A DNA stretch of 64,000 nt from Gleimia europaea ACS-120-V-Col10b (GTDB taxonomy: Bacteria; Actinomycetota; Actinomycetes; Actinomycetales; Actinomycetaceae). The first letter of the stretch is position 1. Every line of letters starts with the position of its first letter. The stretch is taken from positions 1,116,001 through 1,180,000 of the forward strand of contig NZ_KE150266.1 in the NCBI RefSeq assembly GCF_000411155.1. Reading direction: 5' to 3'. Below the pieces are notes generated by a model, which was not told the origin of the DNA, searched no databases, and saw only the letters and a program-made list of their open reading frames with translations. Both the position numbers and the translations under genes were made by a program. Below are positions 27,193 through 36,082 of the stretch, one piece after another.

Positions 27193-29295
27193 ATGATGAC
27201 ACCCGCTAGCGTTTGGTTTTCGAGGTGGGTTGGCGGCACGGCCACGGTTATGAGCGGACCGGACTGGAGACTCGCCGTGGATGGCGATTGCCTGGTGTTC
27301 TCTGGTGATAAGCCGGGCCGTTTTCACTACGCGATGGAGGATACGCGCCTGCGAGGCGAACACACGGTCGCGCTTTTTCCGGGTGGGCCGACGCGCATTT
27401 TCTTGGACGGATACGAGGTGTGGTCTGCTCCGGTGACCGTTAGCGACCCGGTAGGTGCAGATACTTCGGTAACGGTAACCGGAACCGCGTACGAGGACAT
27501 TGCGCGCGCGGTGAGGCAAGGTAGCCCCCTGCCGGACGCGTTGGTTGAGTTTGCGGCCATGGAGCTTAATGCCCGCGACGCCGCGCGCATTGATAACCTG
27601 CGCGAATGGGCGGTGCACGCCCGCTTCCGGGTGCGTGGCGAGGGCCAGTACGGCACGGTATTTGCCGCCCAAAACCAAGGAAAACCCGCGCTTGCCGCCT
27701 GCATTGACGAGGCCGGAATAAGGGTGGAGCTACCTGCGGCAGATACGCGGATTGAGTGCGCTGGCGCTTGGTCTGATGGGCGCTGGCACAACCTCGTAGT
27801 AGCGTTTGGCGGCGGCGCTATCGAGGTGTTTGTAGACGGTTGGCTGACGGGCCATGCTCCCGGGTCTGCGCCGCGCCTTGATCGCTTCGTGATCGGGCAG
27901 TCGTTGCACGGCGAACGCTTGATGGGCGAGGTGGGGCGCGGGGGCATCTACCCGGCGCTAAACGACCAGCAGATTGCAGCGCTAAGCGGGCGTGCGCCGG
28001 TGGCCCAAACCCCCGTGTTTGACCGCTTCCCGGACGGCATTTTTCACCGGATTCCCAGTCTTTTGCGCCACCGTAGTGGGCGCTTAGTAGCGTTCGCGGA
28101 TGCGCGCCACGGCCTGCCAAATGATTCTCCGAACGTAACCGAGATTGTGGCGTCTTTTTCTGACGATGAGGGAGCCACGTGGTCTGCTCCCCGTGCGATT
28201 GCCGGCTACCTGTCACGCCTGGACAACCCGATTTCGGTCACCGACCCGGCGTGCGTGGAGGACGCGCAGGGGCGTATCCACCTGCTGTTTGACTTGTACC
28301 CAGCGGGGATTGGCCTACTGAATTCGGCGCCGGGACACGGCCATGACGGCGATGACCTGGTGTTGACCTCACCGGACGGGCAGGAGTTTTTAGTGCCTGG
28401 AGGCTGGCCACAGCAACCAACGCCGGTGGTGACACGCGGCGGTGAGCTCACCGAGTTTGTGGCCCAGGCTGGCCCGCAGATTCTGGGGGCAGGCCCACTA
28501 ACGGTGATCCCAACGGGACACATCGCTATCGTGACGTCTACGGATCGAGGTGAAACCTGGTCTCCTCCTCGCCTTATAACTAGCGACGTTAAAGATGAGT
28601 GGATGACGTTCCTGGGCATCGGCCCGGGCGCGGGAATCCGCCTTCGCCACGGCGAAAACGCGGGCCGTCTACTGGTGCCGGTGTATTTTTCGAACGAGGG
28701 AGCCTCGCAGTTCTCGGCCGCCGTGATCTACTCTGATGATGACGGCCAGACGTGGCGGCGCTCAGGCTCCCCCAATGACTCGCGCACGATTGATGGCGAA
28801 CGGGTGGATCCGTGCCGCTTCACTAACCCGGCGGCAACGATGTCTGAATCTGCGGTGGTTGAACTGCCCGATGGCAACGTGGTGATGTTTTCGCGATCGC
28901 AGCGTCCGTTCGTTCAGCGCGCAGTGTCAAAAGATGGGGGACTCACTTGGGGCGAAGTCACGGAAGAAACGCAGATTTCGGAGATTTTCTGCCAACCGGC
29001 AGCAGTGGCCCAAGGTGCCTTCGTGTATTTCGCTAACGCCTCGCGAATGTTGCCCTACCGTGGCTGCGGAACGCTGTATCGAACCGACGCGCACAGCCTG
29101 ATGCGCCCAGGCGCGAAACCAAACTGGGTCAAGCTGGCGATCAACCCGCGCCACCACGGCTACCAGAGCATCGTTGCCCTCGACAACGGAATCGGCATGC
29201 TGTGGGAGCGCGAAACTGCGGGCGTGTGGTTCAGTTTCGTACCCTTCGCGTTCTTTCCTGAACCGATAAATGAGGGCGGCGCTACAGGCGCGTAG
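27193..29295 (+). CDS. GH33 exo-alpha-sialidase without signal peptide
   Basis: A 700-residue enzyme. An N-terminal concanavalin A-like (laminin G type) domain spans about residues 40-265. The six-bladed catalytic domain begins with the FRIP-type motif FHRIP (284-288; Arg286 should bind the sialic acid carboxylate). Four Asp-boxes (S-x-D-x-G-x-T-W pattern) end at Trp330, Trp456, Trp521 and Trp586. The C-terminal GYQS and WERE segments fit the catalytic tyrosine and supporting glutamate. No signal peptide, lipobox or LPXTG anchor is present, so the enzyme is probably cytoplasmic, unlike most pathogen sialidases. It would release sialic acid from small imported sialosides. Start: ATG 27193, with GAGG 6 nt upstream; ATGs at 27187 and 27196 and a TTG at 27181 are alternatives. 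Confidence 0.9.
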   Translation: MMTPASVWFSRWVGGTATVMSGPDWRLAVDGDCLVFSGDKPGRFHYAMEDTRLRGEHTVALFPGGPTRIFLDGYEVWSAPVTVSDPVGADTSVTVTGTAYEDIARAVRQGSPLPDALVEFAAMELNARDAARIDNLREWAVHARFRVRGEGQYGTVFAAQNQGKPALAACIDEAGIRVELPAADTRIECAGAWSDGRWHNLVVAFGGGAIEVFVDGWLTGHAPGSAPRLDRFVIGQSLHGERLMGEVGRGGIYPALNDQQIAALSGRAPVAQTPVFDRFPDGIFHRIPSLLRHRSGRLVAFADARHGLPNDSPNVTEIVASFSDDEGATWSAPRAIAGYLSRLDNPISVTDPACVEDAQGRIHLLFDLYPAGIGLLNSAPGHGHDGDDLVLTSPDGQEFLVPGGWPQQPTPVVTRGGELTEFVAQAGPQILGAGPLTVIPTGHIAIVTSTDRGETWSPPRLITSDVKDEWMTFLGIGPGAGIRLRHGENAGRLLVPVYFSNEGASQFSAAVIYSDDDGQTWRRSGSPNDSRTIDGERVDPCRFTNPAATMSESAVVELPDGNVVMFSRSQRPFVQRAVSKDGGLTWGEVTEETQISEIFCQPAAVAQGAFVYFANASRMLPYRGCGTLYRTDAHSLMRPGAKPNWVKLAINPRHHGYQSIVALDNGIGMLWERETAGVWFSFVPFAFFPEPINEGGATGA

Positions 29296-29387
29296 GGCTT
29301 TATAAACTCGGAATTAAAAATTTCGGCATTCCACAAAGTATTATGCTTTTAAACAATTTGCCGGATGCGAGCCAAAGAGGGCGCCCT

Positions 29388-30392
29388 ATGAACGCACACC
29401 CCACTAGAACTCTCATAATGCAGATCCTGCGATTGCTGATCTGGGTGGTTATCGCCATCGCGCTAGTTAAGTTCGCGTTCTTTCCCAATCAACAAAAAGG
29501 GCCCGATTTGGTGGGAGATGGAGATTTCACGTTCCCCACAACGCAGGTGACGCGCTCTGATATTTCGCACGAGGTTACGCTCGACGCGTCGGTTGTGCGC
29601 AACAAGTCGGAAACGGTGAAGGCAACCGCGCAGGGCACCGTGGTGTGGCTGTTCGTGGAGGACGGCGCGAAGGTGAACGCGGGTGATCGCATCATGCAGA
29701 TCATGCACAAGGAGGTTCCAGAAACTCCCGATCCTGGCCCGGATGGTGAAGTGGCGCCTCCTGCCCCTGCGGTTGAGACTTACCACAACGTGGTTGCGGC
29801 TTCACCCGGCACGGTTTCTTTGGACGCTCTCATCGACCAGCAGGTTGACGTGGGCACCCCCGTTGCCACGATCGTGCCCGACACGTTCCACGCGGAAGTT
29901 CCCGTTACACCCGATCAGTTGTATTCACTGCAGGGCGTTCCCGAGGAAGCCGAACTGGCGGTTACCGGCGGTCCCGCACCGTTTAAGTGCACGGGCCTAA
30001 AGACCGTGACCGGCTCCCCGGTACAAAAAGAGGGCGAAGGGCAAAGCAATTCCGGCCCTCAGCTGCGTTGCGACATTCCTGATTCCGAGCTCGTGTTTGA
30101 CGGTGTGAAAGCCAAGCTAATCATCCACGGTGGCGAGGCTAAGAATGCTCTCGTCGTGCCCGTCACGGCTGTGGAGGGCCGCTACCAGCGGGGCATGGTC
30201 TACCTCCCCACGGACGACATCACGCAAAAGCCGGAAAAGGTTGAGGTTAAACTCGGCATTTCGGATGGTTACCTCATTGAAATCAAAGAGGGCTTGACCG
30301 AAGGCCAGGAGATTTTGGAGTTCGTTCCCCGCCAGGACAACGATCAGAATGGTCCGGCGCAGGAGTACACGGATGCGGGTGGAGTCGGTTAA
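29388..30392 (+). CDS. Membrane fusion (MacA-like) adaptor of an ABC exporter
   Basis: A 334-residue protein with one N-terminal membrane helix (about residues 12-32) and an extracytoplasmic adaptor domain. A lipoyl-like motif is split around residues 70-90 (GTVVWLFVEDGAKVNAGD) and 140-165 (SPGTVSLDALIDQQVDVGTPV), the usual arrangement in which a helical hairpin is replaced by a short Pro-rich segment in Gram-positive members. The ATG at 29388 has GAGG 7 nt upstream; an ATG at 29343 is a less likely start. It is followed after 3 nt by the ATPase gene. With its neighbours it forms a MacAB-type tripartite-like exporter, in Actinobacteria often for peptides or lipids. Cargo unknown. Confidence 0.82.
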   Translation: MNAHPTRTLIMQILRLLIWVVIAIALVKFAFFPNQQKGPDLVGDGDFTFPTTQVTRSDISHEVTLDASVVRNKSETVKATAQGTVVWLFVEDGAKVNAGDRIMQIMHKEVPETPDPGPDGEVAPPAPAVETYHNVVAASPGTVSLDALIDQQVDVGTPVATIVPDTFHAEVPVTPDQLYSLQGVPEEAELAVTGGPAPFKCTGLKTVTGSPVQKEGEGQSNSGPQLRCDIPDSELVFDGVKAKLIIHGGEAKNALVVPVTAVEGRYQRGMVYLPTDDITQKPEKVEVKLGISDGYLIEIKEGLTEGQEILEFVPRQDNDQNGPAQEYTDAGGVG

Positions 30393-30395
30393 ACC

Positions 30396-31130
30396 GTGTT
30401 AGAACTTACCGGCGTAACCAGAACGGTCACTTTGCAAAACGGCAATCCCCTCCCGATTTTGCGCGGGGTTGACCTAACTGTGTCCGCACGCGATCACATT
30501 TCGATTGTGGGCCAGTCCGGAACGGGTAAATCAACGCTACTGAATATCATCGGCATGTTGGATCTACCCGATTCGGGCACGTACATTTTTGCGGGTGAGG
30601 ACGTAGCTAAACTCTCTGAAAGTAAGCGTGCGGCTCTGCGCGGCAGCTCGTTTGGTTTCGTGTTCCAACAGTTCAACCTGTTTAACGCGCGCACGGCACT
30701 GGAGAACGTGGAGGTGCCGCTACTGTATTCGTCCTCTACAAGAACGCTGTTTCGCCGCTCTAGTTTGGCTGCAGAAATGCTTGAGCTTGTGGGCCTGGGG
30801 GATCGTCTGGAGGCGATGCCTAGCCAACTGTCGGGCGGTGAGCAGCAGCGCGTTGCGATTGCTCGCGCCCTCGTGCGCCGGCCCAAAGTGATCCTCGCGG
30901 ATGAGCCCACGGGCGCCCTTGACCTGCAAACCGGCAGCATGGTGATGGAGTTGCTGGAGAAAGTGGCAGCAGAAATGAACTCTGCCCTCATCATCATTTC
31001 GCACGACATGCAGGTGGCGGCCCGCGCGAAGCAGATTTATCAGATTTCCGAGGGCGTGCTGGTTGAGCGCAGTCACGAACAGGTGCACGATGCTTTAGCT
31101 ACTCGGTCTTTAGAGGTGGAGGCGCAGTGA
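30396..31130 (+). CDS. MacB/LolD-type ABC transporter ATPase
   Basis: A 244-residue ATPase. Walker A is GQSGTGKST near residue 40, Q-loop FVFQQFNLF, signature LSGGEQQR near residue 146 and Walker [13 protein letters not shown], all diagnostic of the MacB/LolD mechanotransmission family. GTG start 3 nt after the adaptor gene. Its stop overlaps the permease start (GTGA, 4 bp), so the three genes are cotranscribed and translationally coupled. Confidence 0.93.
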   Translation: MLELTGVTRTVTLQNGNPLPILRGVDLTVSARDHISIVGQSGTGKSTLLNIIGMLDLPDSGTYIFAGEDVAKLSESKRAALRGSSFGFVFQQFNLFNARTALENVEVPLLYSSSTRTLFRRSSLAAEMLELVGLGDRLEAMPSQLSGGEQQRVAIARALVRRPKVILADEPTGALDLQTGSMVMELLEKVAAEMNSALIIISHDMQVAARAKQIYQISEGVLVERSHEQVHDALATRSLEVEAQ

Positions 31131-32506
31131 ATAAGATTCTGAGCGCCCTCATTGAGGCCTGGGGCGAAATCAAGATCAACAAGGGCCGGTTTGTTCTGTC
31201 CCTAACGGGTGTGGCCGTGGCCGTGTGGGCTATGGCTACCGTGCTCGCACTGGGTTCGATGGCGATTGCAACCGATGAGTATTTCCAAACCATCTCTGGC
31301 AACCGGCCCGGTATTCTCACCTTCCAAGCCAGCCCTTCCAGTGGTGGCGAAGGCAATCCGGAAACCAAGTTTGGCCCCTCCGGCCCGTACGGCCCCGAGG
31401 GTTACGGCAGTGGGTCTAGCCAGTCGCAGCTGGGCAAGAGCGCCGACCTCGTGGAAGATTCCACGGGTATGCGCACAAGCAAGTTCGGGGCAGCGGCCCG
31501 CGCAACGATGGAGGATCTCAAGATCACCAACTGGTCGCGTTCGGTGAAAACATCACCGAACGTGCGCACCTCTTCGTGGGTGTCTAAATGCGATTACAAC
31601 AAGGAAGACTGCTTTGATAACCAGGTGGAGCTAAGCGGCGTTGACCCGATTTATTTCAAGTTTTTTGCGCGCCAGCTTCTGGTGGGGCGCTTCATTAATG
31701 ACGCTGACGCGACGCTCCAGATGAATCCCGTTGTAATCAACGAGAAGCTGTGGGACAACATGGGCAGGCCCAATCCGCTGAACTATCCGCGAATCATCGT
31801 TGAGGGCGATCCGGGTTTGACCCTTACCGTGGTGGGTGTTGTTAAGACTCAGACGAGGTGGGATCAAAACGAGATTTTCATGCACTACGACGGCCTGATT
31901 GGTTCGCAACCTCGTCTTAGTGCGGGGGAAAGCGGCCCGGTAAATCTTGAGGCGGGCGAGTTGCGCGCACTGGTTCCAGTTGGGCAAGAAAAAGTTGCGA
32001 ACGAGGTTGTGCTGGCCACGCTGAAGTCTCAGCTTGGACCCGACTGGCAGGTGGACAGCTACTGGTCTGGGGAACAGTCCGATGTTGGCGAGGATCAGCG
32101 GGCGATCATTACGACCATCGTCTCCATCATCGGTGGCATTGTGATCATGCTGGGCGCGTTTGGTCTACTGACCGTTTCGATTGTGACGGTTCGCCAGCGT
32201 ATCCGCGAGATCGGCATTAGGCGAGCGATGGGCGCCTCCGCTCGGCGCGTATTCTTCTCCGTATTCCTTGAATCCGTGGTAGCCACTACTGCCGCCGGCT
32301 TTACGGGCGTTTTGCTCTCGATCCTCACCATCCGGTTTGCGCCGAGTGACTGGTTGGACTTCCCGATCCCGGTCTCATCCATCCCCTACCCGATGACCGC
32401 CGCGCTGCTGGGCGTCCTCATCGCAGCGGGTGTGGGTGCCCTCGCCGGTATCATCCCCGCAGCCATCGCGGTGAAGGTAAAACCGATCGACGCGATCAGG
32501 TACTAG
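31127..32506 (+). CDS. MacB-type (FtsX domain) ABC exporter permease
   Basis: A 459-residue permease with one N-terminal helix (about 23-48), a large extracytoplasmic domain (50-325) that contains two close cysteines (SKCDYNKEDCFDN), and a C-terminal FtsX domain with three helices (about 330-450). The cytoplasmic loop IREIGIRRAMGAS is the standard coupling element to the ATPase. This is the half-transporter topology of MacB, which moves substrates on the outer side of the membrane through mechanical motion. A convergent terminator follows 15 bp after the stop. Confidence 0.92.
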   Translation: MNKILSALIEAWGEIKINKGRFVLSLTGVAVAVWAMATVLALGSMAIATDEYFQTISGNRPGILTFQASPSSGGEGNPETKFGPSGPYGPEGYGSGSSQSQLGKSADLVEDSTGMRTSKFGAAARATMEDLKITNWSRSVKTSPNVRTSSWVSKCDYNKEDCFDNQVELSGVDPIYFKFFARQLLVGRFINDADATLQMNPVVINEKLWDNMGRPNPLNYPRIIVEGDPGLTLTVVGVVKTQTRWDQNEIFMHYDGLIGSQPRLSAGESGPVNLEAGELRALVPVGQEKVANEVVLATLKSQLGPDWQVDSYWSGEQSDVGEDQRAIITTIVSIIGGIVIMLGAFGLLTVSIVTVRQRIREIGIRRAMGASARRVFFSVFLESVVATTAAGFTGVLLSILTIRFAPSDWLDFPIPVSSIPYPMTAALLGVLIAAGVGALAGIIPAAIAVKVKPIDAIRY

Positions 32507-32521
32507 CGTCTCCTAGCATCT

Positions 32522-32575
32522 GGCCCGCTTACCTCCGATATCTACCGGCACGTAAGCGGGCCCTTTCACTCTTTC
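32522..32575. terminator. Terminator between convergent exporter and esterase genes
   Basis: A perfect 10-bp stem (32522-32531 with 32553-32562) with a 21-base loop is followed by a pyrimidine-rich tract on the + strand. It can serve both convergent genes. Confidence 0.7.
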
Positions 32576-32585
32576 AAGCGATGCG

Positions 32586-33569
32586 CTAGAGGAACTGGCC
32601 GACCCATTCGGCCTGCTTGAGGAAGTGATGCAGGCCGCCGCCATCGTGGCCGGCGTAGGGGTAAACCTCGATTTCAGCCGGAGCGTTGTAAACGTTGTAT
32701 GCGGCGTATGTGGTTGAGGGCGGCACCGTCACGTCCATCATGCCCAGGCTGAATAGCGCCGGGGCCTGAGCGATGCGTGCAAAGTTCACGCCGTCAAAAT
32801 AGTTCAACACTTTCACGTAGTGATCTACGCGCGTGGGGTGGGTGTTAAAGAAACGTGCAAGTTCGCGGTACGGATTGTCATCCGTGAGGTCAACTCCGCG
32901 CATCAGGTAGCAAAAGCCCGCAACATCGGGCATGGAGGCGCGCACGCAATCGTGGAGGGCCCCCGCCGCGATGGACAGATAGCCGCCCTGGGAGGCGCCC
33001 GTAACAAACACTCGCGACTTATCCACAAACGGAAGTTCTAGAGCGGTATCCACAGCCATAACGGCGTCGGTTACCAGCCTGCGGAAATAGTAGTCCTCCT
33101 TGCTTTCGATCCCGTTCGACATGAAGCCGCGAGCGTGCGAGGAGGCCGGGTGCGGATCCGACGTGGCAGCGTATCCTCCAAAATCTCCGCCTTGCCCGCG
33201 CGTATCCATCGACAGGTGCACGTAGCCTGCCATCGGCCAGTGCGGGTAGGCGCCGGGGATGCCGCGCCCGCCTCCGTACCCGTGGTACTGCACCATGATT
33301 GGCAAATCGGTTTGTTGCATGAAACCAGCGGGCCCGGATAGCCACCCGCGGATCGGATCACCCATGAAACCGGGGAATTCGAGGTCGTAAAACTCCACCT
33401 GCTGATACGGGGTGTCAAGCGCGGTGAGCGAATAGACCAGGCCGTTTTGGGTAATCTTCTGGCGGGTTTGCGCCAGTGTGTTTTCCCAAAACGAGGTGAA
33501 GTCAGAAGGCATGTGCACGTCGGGTTGGAACGAGCGCATCTCGGTCAAAGTCAGATCTGTAAGTGCCAT
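32586..33569 (-). CDS. CE7 family acetyl esterase, candidate sialate O-acetylesterase
   Basis: A 327-residue alpha/beta-hydrolase of the acetyl xylan esterase/cephalosporin C deacetylase family (CE7). The start MALTDLTLTEM aligns with the family N-terminus. The hallmark RGQ motif lies at 124-126, the nucleophile elbow GASQG has Ser193, and Asp279 and His308 complete the triad. No signal peptide, so it is cytoplasmic as is usual for CE7. CE7 enzymes remove acetyl groups from small acetylated sugars. Between sialidase, NanK and NanE genes, deacetylation of O-acetylated sialic acids is a reasonable proposal, not shown by the sequence itself. It is divergent from the ROK kinase gene. Confidence 0.85.
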   Translation of the reverse strand: MALTDLTLTEMRSFQPDVHMPSDFTSFWENTLAQTRQKITQNGLVYSLTALDTPYQQVEFYDLEFPGFMGDPIRGWLSGPAGFMQQTDLPIMVQYHGYGGGRGIPGAYPHWPMAGYVHLSMDTRGQGGDFGGYAATSDPHPASSHARGFMSNGIESKEDYYFRRLVTDAVMAVDTALELPFVDKSRVFVTGASQGGYLSIAAGALHDCVRASMPDVAGFCYLMRGVDLTDDNPYRELARFFNTHPTRVDHYVKVLNYFDGVNFARIAQAPALFSLGMMDVTVPPSTTYAAYNVYNAPAEIEVYPYAGHDGGGLHHFLKQAEWVGQFL

Positions 33570-33647
33570 TCCCCCAGATTAACCCCCGTCCACCAGTGCG
33601 ATTCGAGTTTCACAATAAACACCCCTTTCATCAGACGTCTTATTTGT

Positions 33648-33653
33648 TAGGAT
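33648..33653 (+). promoter_or_regulatory. Candidate -10 element of the nanK-nanE operon
   Basis: TAGGAT within gttaggat, identical to the octamer just before the GntR gene. It lies 36 bp before the kinase start, leaving a normal leader with AAAGGAG. No convincing -35 is seen. Confidence 0.35.
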
Positions 33654-33689
33654 TTGAGGGAAACAGTTTCGCGCGCAAAGGAGCTAACG

Positions 33690-34673
33690 GTGGCACCAAC
33701 CTCCTCAACAGTTGCAACCAGCCCCCGGCATTTCATCGCCATCGACATTGGCGGCACCAAAATCGCGTCAGCCACCGTTGAGCTAGGCGACTCCCTCCCC
33801 CGCGTTAGCAACAAATCCGAGGTTCCCACCCCCGCCCAAGCAGGGTCGAACGCGGTAGTCGAGGCCGTATTGGAATCAGTTCGACGGTGCCTCGCCTGTG
33901 AAAACGAAGCCCCAGCGGCTATTGGCATTGCATCTGCTGGCGTTGTGAATACGACAACCGGGGCTATCATTTCGGCAACGGATTTGATTAAGGGCTGGGC
34001 GGGAACGCCCCTGGCACAGCTGGTAGAAAATGAGTTTGGATTGCCCGTGGCCGCGTTGAACGACGTGCACGCCCACGCGCTTGGCGAATGTACGTTCGGG
34101 GCGGGTAAAGGATATGAATCCGTGTTGGCAGTAGCGGTAGGCACCGGCATTGGCGGGGCTATTGTTACGGGCGGCAAGCTGTGCATGGGTGCGCACTTTG
34201 CCGCCGGACACGTCGGCCATGTTCCCCACCCACTCGCCGCCGGCTTCCCCTGCTCGTGCGGGGCTTGCGGACACATCGAGTCCGTGGCGTCGGGCACCGG
34301 CCAGGTTGACCTTTACAATGCGCGCAAAAGCGCTAATGAGGCTCGGGCTGAAAGCGGGCGGGAAATCACCCAGCGCGCGCAGGCGGGCGAAGCTCTGGCC
34401 ACGCAGGTGCTGGCAGATTCTGGAGCCGGTTTGGGCGACGCAATAGCGGGCATTGCGAACTGCGTTGACCCTCAGGTCGTAGTGCTCTCGGGCTCCGTTA
34501 CGAGGTCGGGTAAGATCTGGTGGTCTGCCCTAAAAGATGCCTTCCGGGCCGGCGCCCTGCCCATACTTAAAGAAATCGAAATACTTGAAGGCACGCTCGG
34601 ATCTGACGCTCCCATACTTGGCGCCACCACCTGGGCCGCTTCCAAACTTGAAGGAGTAGAAAATGAACGATAG
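33690..34673 (+). CDS. nanK: ROK family kinase, probable N-acetylmannosamine kinase
   Basis: A 327-residue ROK sugar kinase. The phosphate-binding motif IDIGGTKIA is near residue 18, the catalytic aspartate lies in LNDVHAHALGE, and the zinc-binding ROK signature is present as GHVGHVPHP followed by CSCGACGHIES. It should phosphorylate N-acetylmannosamine produced by NanA, giving the substrate for NanE, whose gene overlaps this one by 11 bp. That genetic coupling is the main reason to prefer ManNAc over glucose as substrate. The GTG at 33690 has AAAGGAG 6 nt upstream; a TTG at 33654 would put that site inside the gene. Confidence 0.87.
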   Translation: MAPTSSTVATSPRHFIAIDIGGTKIASATVELGDSLPRVSNKSEVPTPAQAGSNAVVEAVLESVRRCLACENEAPAAIGIASAGVVNTTTGAIISATDLIKGWAGTPLAQLVENEFGLPVAALNDVHAHALGECTFGAGKGYESVLAVAVGTGIGGAIVTGGKLCMGAHFAAGHVGHVPHPLAAGFPCSCGACGHIESVASGTGQVDLYNARKSANEARAESGREITQRAQAGEALATQVLADSGAGLGDAIAGIANCVDPQVVVLSGSVTRSGKIWWSALKDAFRAGALPILKEIEILEGTLGSDAPILGATTWAASKLEGVENER

Positions 34674-35361
34674 AGCAAACGCCCTGTTACAGCAGATCAA
34701 AGGCGGCCTCGTCGTCTCGGTGCAGGCATACCCGGGCGAGCCGATGCGCCACCCCGAAACGATGGCGCAGATTGCGCTCGCCGCGCAACAGGGCGGGGCA
34801 GTTGCCATCCGCTGCCAGGGCCTGGCCGACATTTCCGCGATTCGTGGCCAGGTGGATGTGCCCGTGATCGGCCTGTGGAAGGACGGTCACGACGGCGTGT
34901 TCATCACCCCCACGTTGCGCCACGCGCGCGCGTGCATGATGGCCGGAGCTGACATAGTTGCCCTTGACGCCACGCGCCGCCCCCGTCCCGATGGCCTCAC
35001 TTACGCCCAGACCGTGGCGGCCCTGCACGAGGAGGGCGCCGTGGTGATGGCCGATTGCGGGTCTTTTGCGGACGCGGTGATGGCCGCCGAGGCTGGCAGC
35101 GACATTCTTTCTACCACGCTTTCGGGCTACACGGGCGAGCGCCCCAAGACCGACGGCCCCGACTTTGAAGTGCTCCGCCGCATCGTTGCGGAATTCCCCA
35201 ACCACCCCGTGCTGTGCGAAGGCCGCATCCACACCGTCGATCAAGCTCGCCAGGTAATGGAAGCCGGCGCTTGGGCGGCCGTGGTTGGCACCGCAATCAC
35301 GCACCCCACGTCAATCACCAAGTGGTTTGCCACCGCCGTCCAAGAGGGCGTAGCTAAGTAG
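34663..35361 (+). CDS. nanE: N-acetylmannosamine-6-phosphate 2-epimerase
   Basis: A 232-residue TIM-barrel protein of the NanE family. Recognisable segments are GGLVVSVQAYPGEPM at the start, AIRCQG, PVIGLWKDG with the catalytic lysine, VALDATRRPRPDG, and LCEGRI with the second catalytic acid, then VVGTAITHP for phosphate binding. It converts ManNAc-6-phosphate to GlcNAc-6-phosphate. NagA and NagB, needed for the remaining steps to fructose-6-phosphate, are not in the window and should be elsewhere. The start overlaps the end of nanK by 11 bp. Confidence 0.95.
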   Translation: MNDRANALLQQIKGGLVVSVQAYPGEPMRHPETMAQIALAAQQGGAVAIRCQGLADISAIRGQVDVPVIGLWKDGHDGVFITPTLRHARACMMAGADIVALDATRRPRPDGLTYAQTVAALHEEGAVVMADCGSFADAVMAAEAGSDILSTTLSGYTGERPKTDGPDFEVLRRIVAEFPNHPVLCEGRIHTVDQARQVMEAGAWAAVVGTAITHPTSITKWFATAVQEGVAK

Positions 35362-35372
35362 CTGACCGGCGG

Positions 35373-35400
35373 CCGGTAGCGGGATTTAGCTACCGGTTTT
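35373..35400. terminator. Terminator between nanE and the RidA gene
   Basis: An 8-bp stem (35373-35380 with 35389-35396) is followed by TTTT. It lies between convergent genes 42 bp apart and probably serves nanE. Confidence 0.7.
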
Positions 35401-35403
35401 GGC

Positions 35404-35862
35404 CTAGTCTTGGAGTTCGAACTCGACTTCTACCTCAACGGAGGCGTCCAGAGGGAGGGCGTTTACCCCCACTGCGGAGCGCACGTGCTGGGTGCCAAAA
35501 ATCTCCTGGTACAACTCTGACGCCCCGTTAATCACGGCAGGTTGAGCATGAAAGGCGCGTGAGGAAGCCACAAAACCCGTAACCTTTAGCACTCCCTTGA
35601 TGCGGTCCACTCCGCCGGCAGCCTCAGCTGCGGCAGCTAGCGCGTTCAAAGCACACAGGCGGGCGGCCTCGTATGCTTCCACCGGGCTGGTTCGGTTAGG
35701 CCCAACGCGGCCCTGGCACACCAGTTGCCCATCTGCGATTGGCAACTGGCCAGATGTGCGCACCGTATTTCCAAAAACGAGGGCCGGCGTGTACGCCGCT
35801 ACGGGAGCCACCACCTTCGGCAACTCGACGCCAAGTTCTTCCAAACGCTCACTGACACTCAT
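35404..35862 (-). CDS. RidA family protein
   Basis: A 152-residue protein of the RidA/YjgF/UK114 family. The long type starts MSVSERLEELGVELP and keeps the RTSGQLP and VGVNALP segments; the conserved arginine that binds the carboxylate of imino acids is present in HVRSAVGV. RidA proteins hydrolyse reactive enamines and imines from PLP enzymes, but this longer subgroup has less certain function. The frame is open far upstream to 36210, but the ATG at 35862 has AAAGGAG at 5 nt and fits the family length, so the extension is not coding. Next to an amino acid permease gene, which is transcribed divergently. Confidence 0.88.
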   Translation of the reverse strand: MSVSERLEELGVELPKVVAPVAAYTPALVFGNTVRTSGQLPIADGQLVCQGRVGPNRTSPVEAYEAARLCALNALAAAAEAAGGVDRIKGVLKVTGFVASSRAFHAQPAVINGASELYQEIFGTQHVRSAVGVNALPLDASVEVEVEFELQD

Positions 35863-36082
35863 AGCAGCTCCTTTCGCCCCAAATCTATCAAGCCAAGCCC
35901 GTGCCAAAACTAAAACCACGCGCAATATCGCGCGGATTTGCGGCACTGGCCACACAGAATTGAACGCGCTCATACTTCGAGGTAACGTCCACAGTTCGGG
36001 CAGAAAATGAGCGCCCTTCGGAGCGCGAAGCGTTTTGCTGTAAGTTTCCCAATAGGAAATAACAATCGAGATTGGAACTGTG

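Noticed and set aside
29388..32506. Bacteriocin or lantibiotic cluster around the exporter
   Set aside because: No precursor peptide, modification enzyme or protease gene is found beside it.
35863..36082. Lysine riboswitch before the amino acid permease
   Set aside because: Only short hairpins are visible; none of the conserved L-box segments is present.
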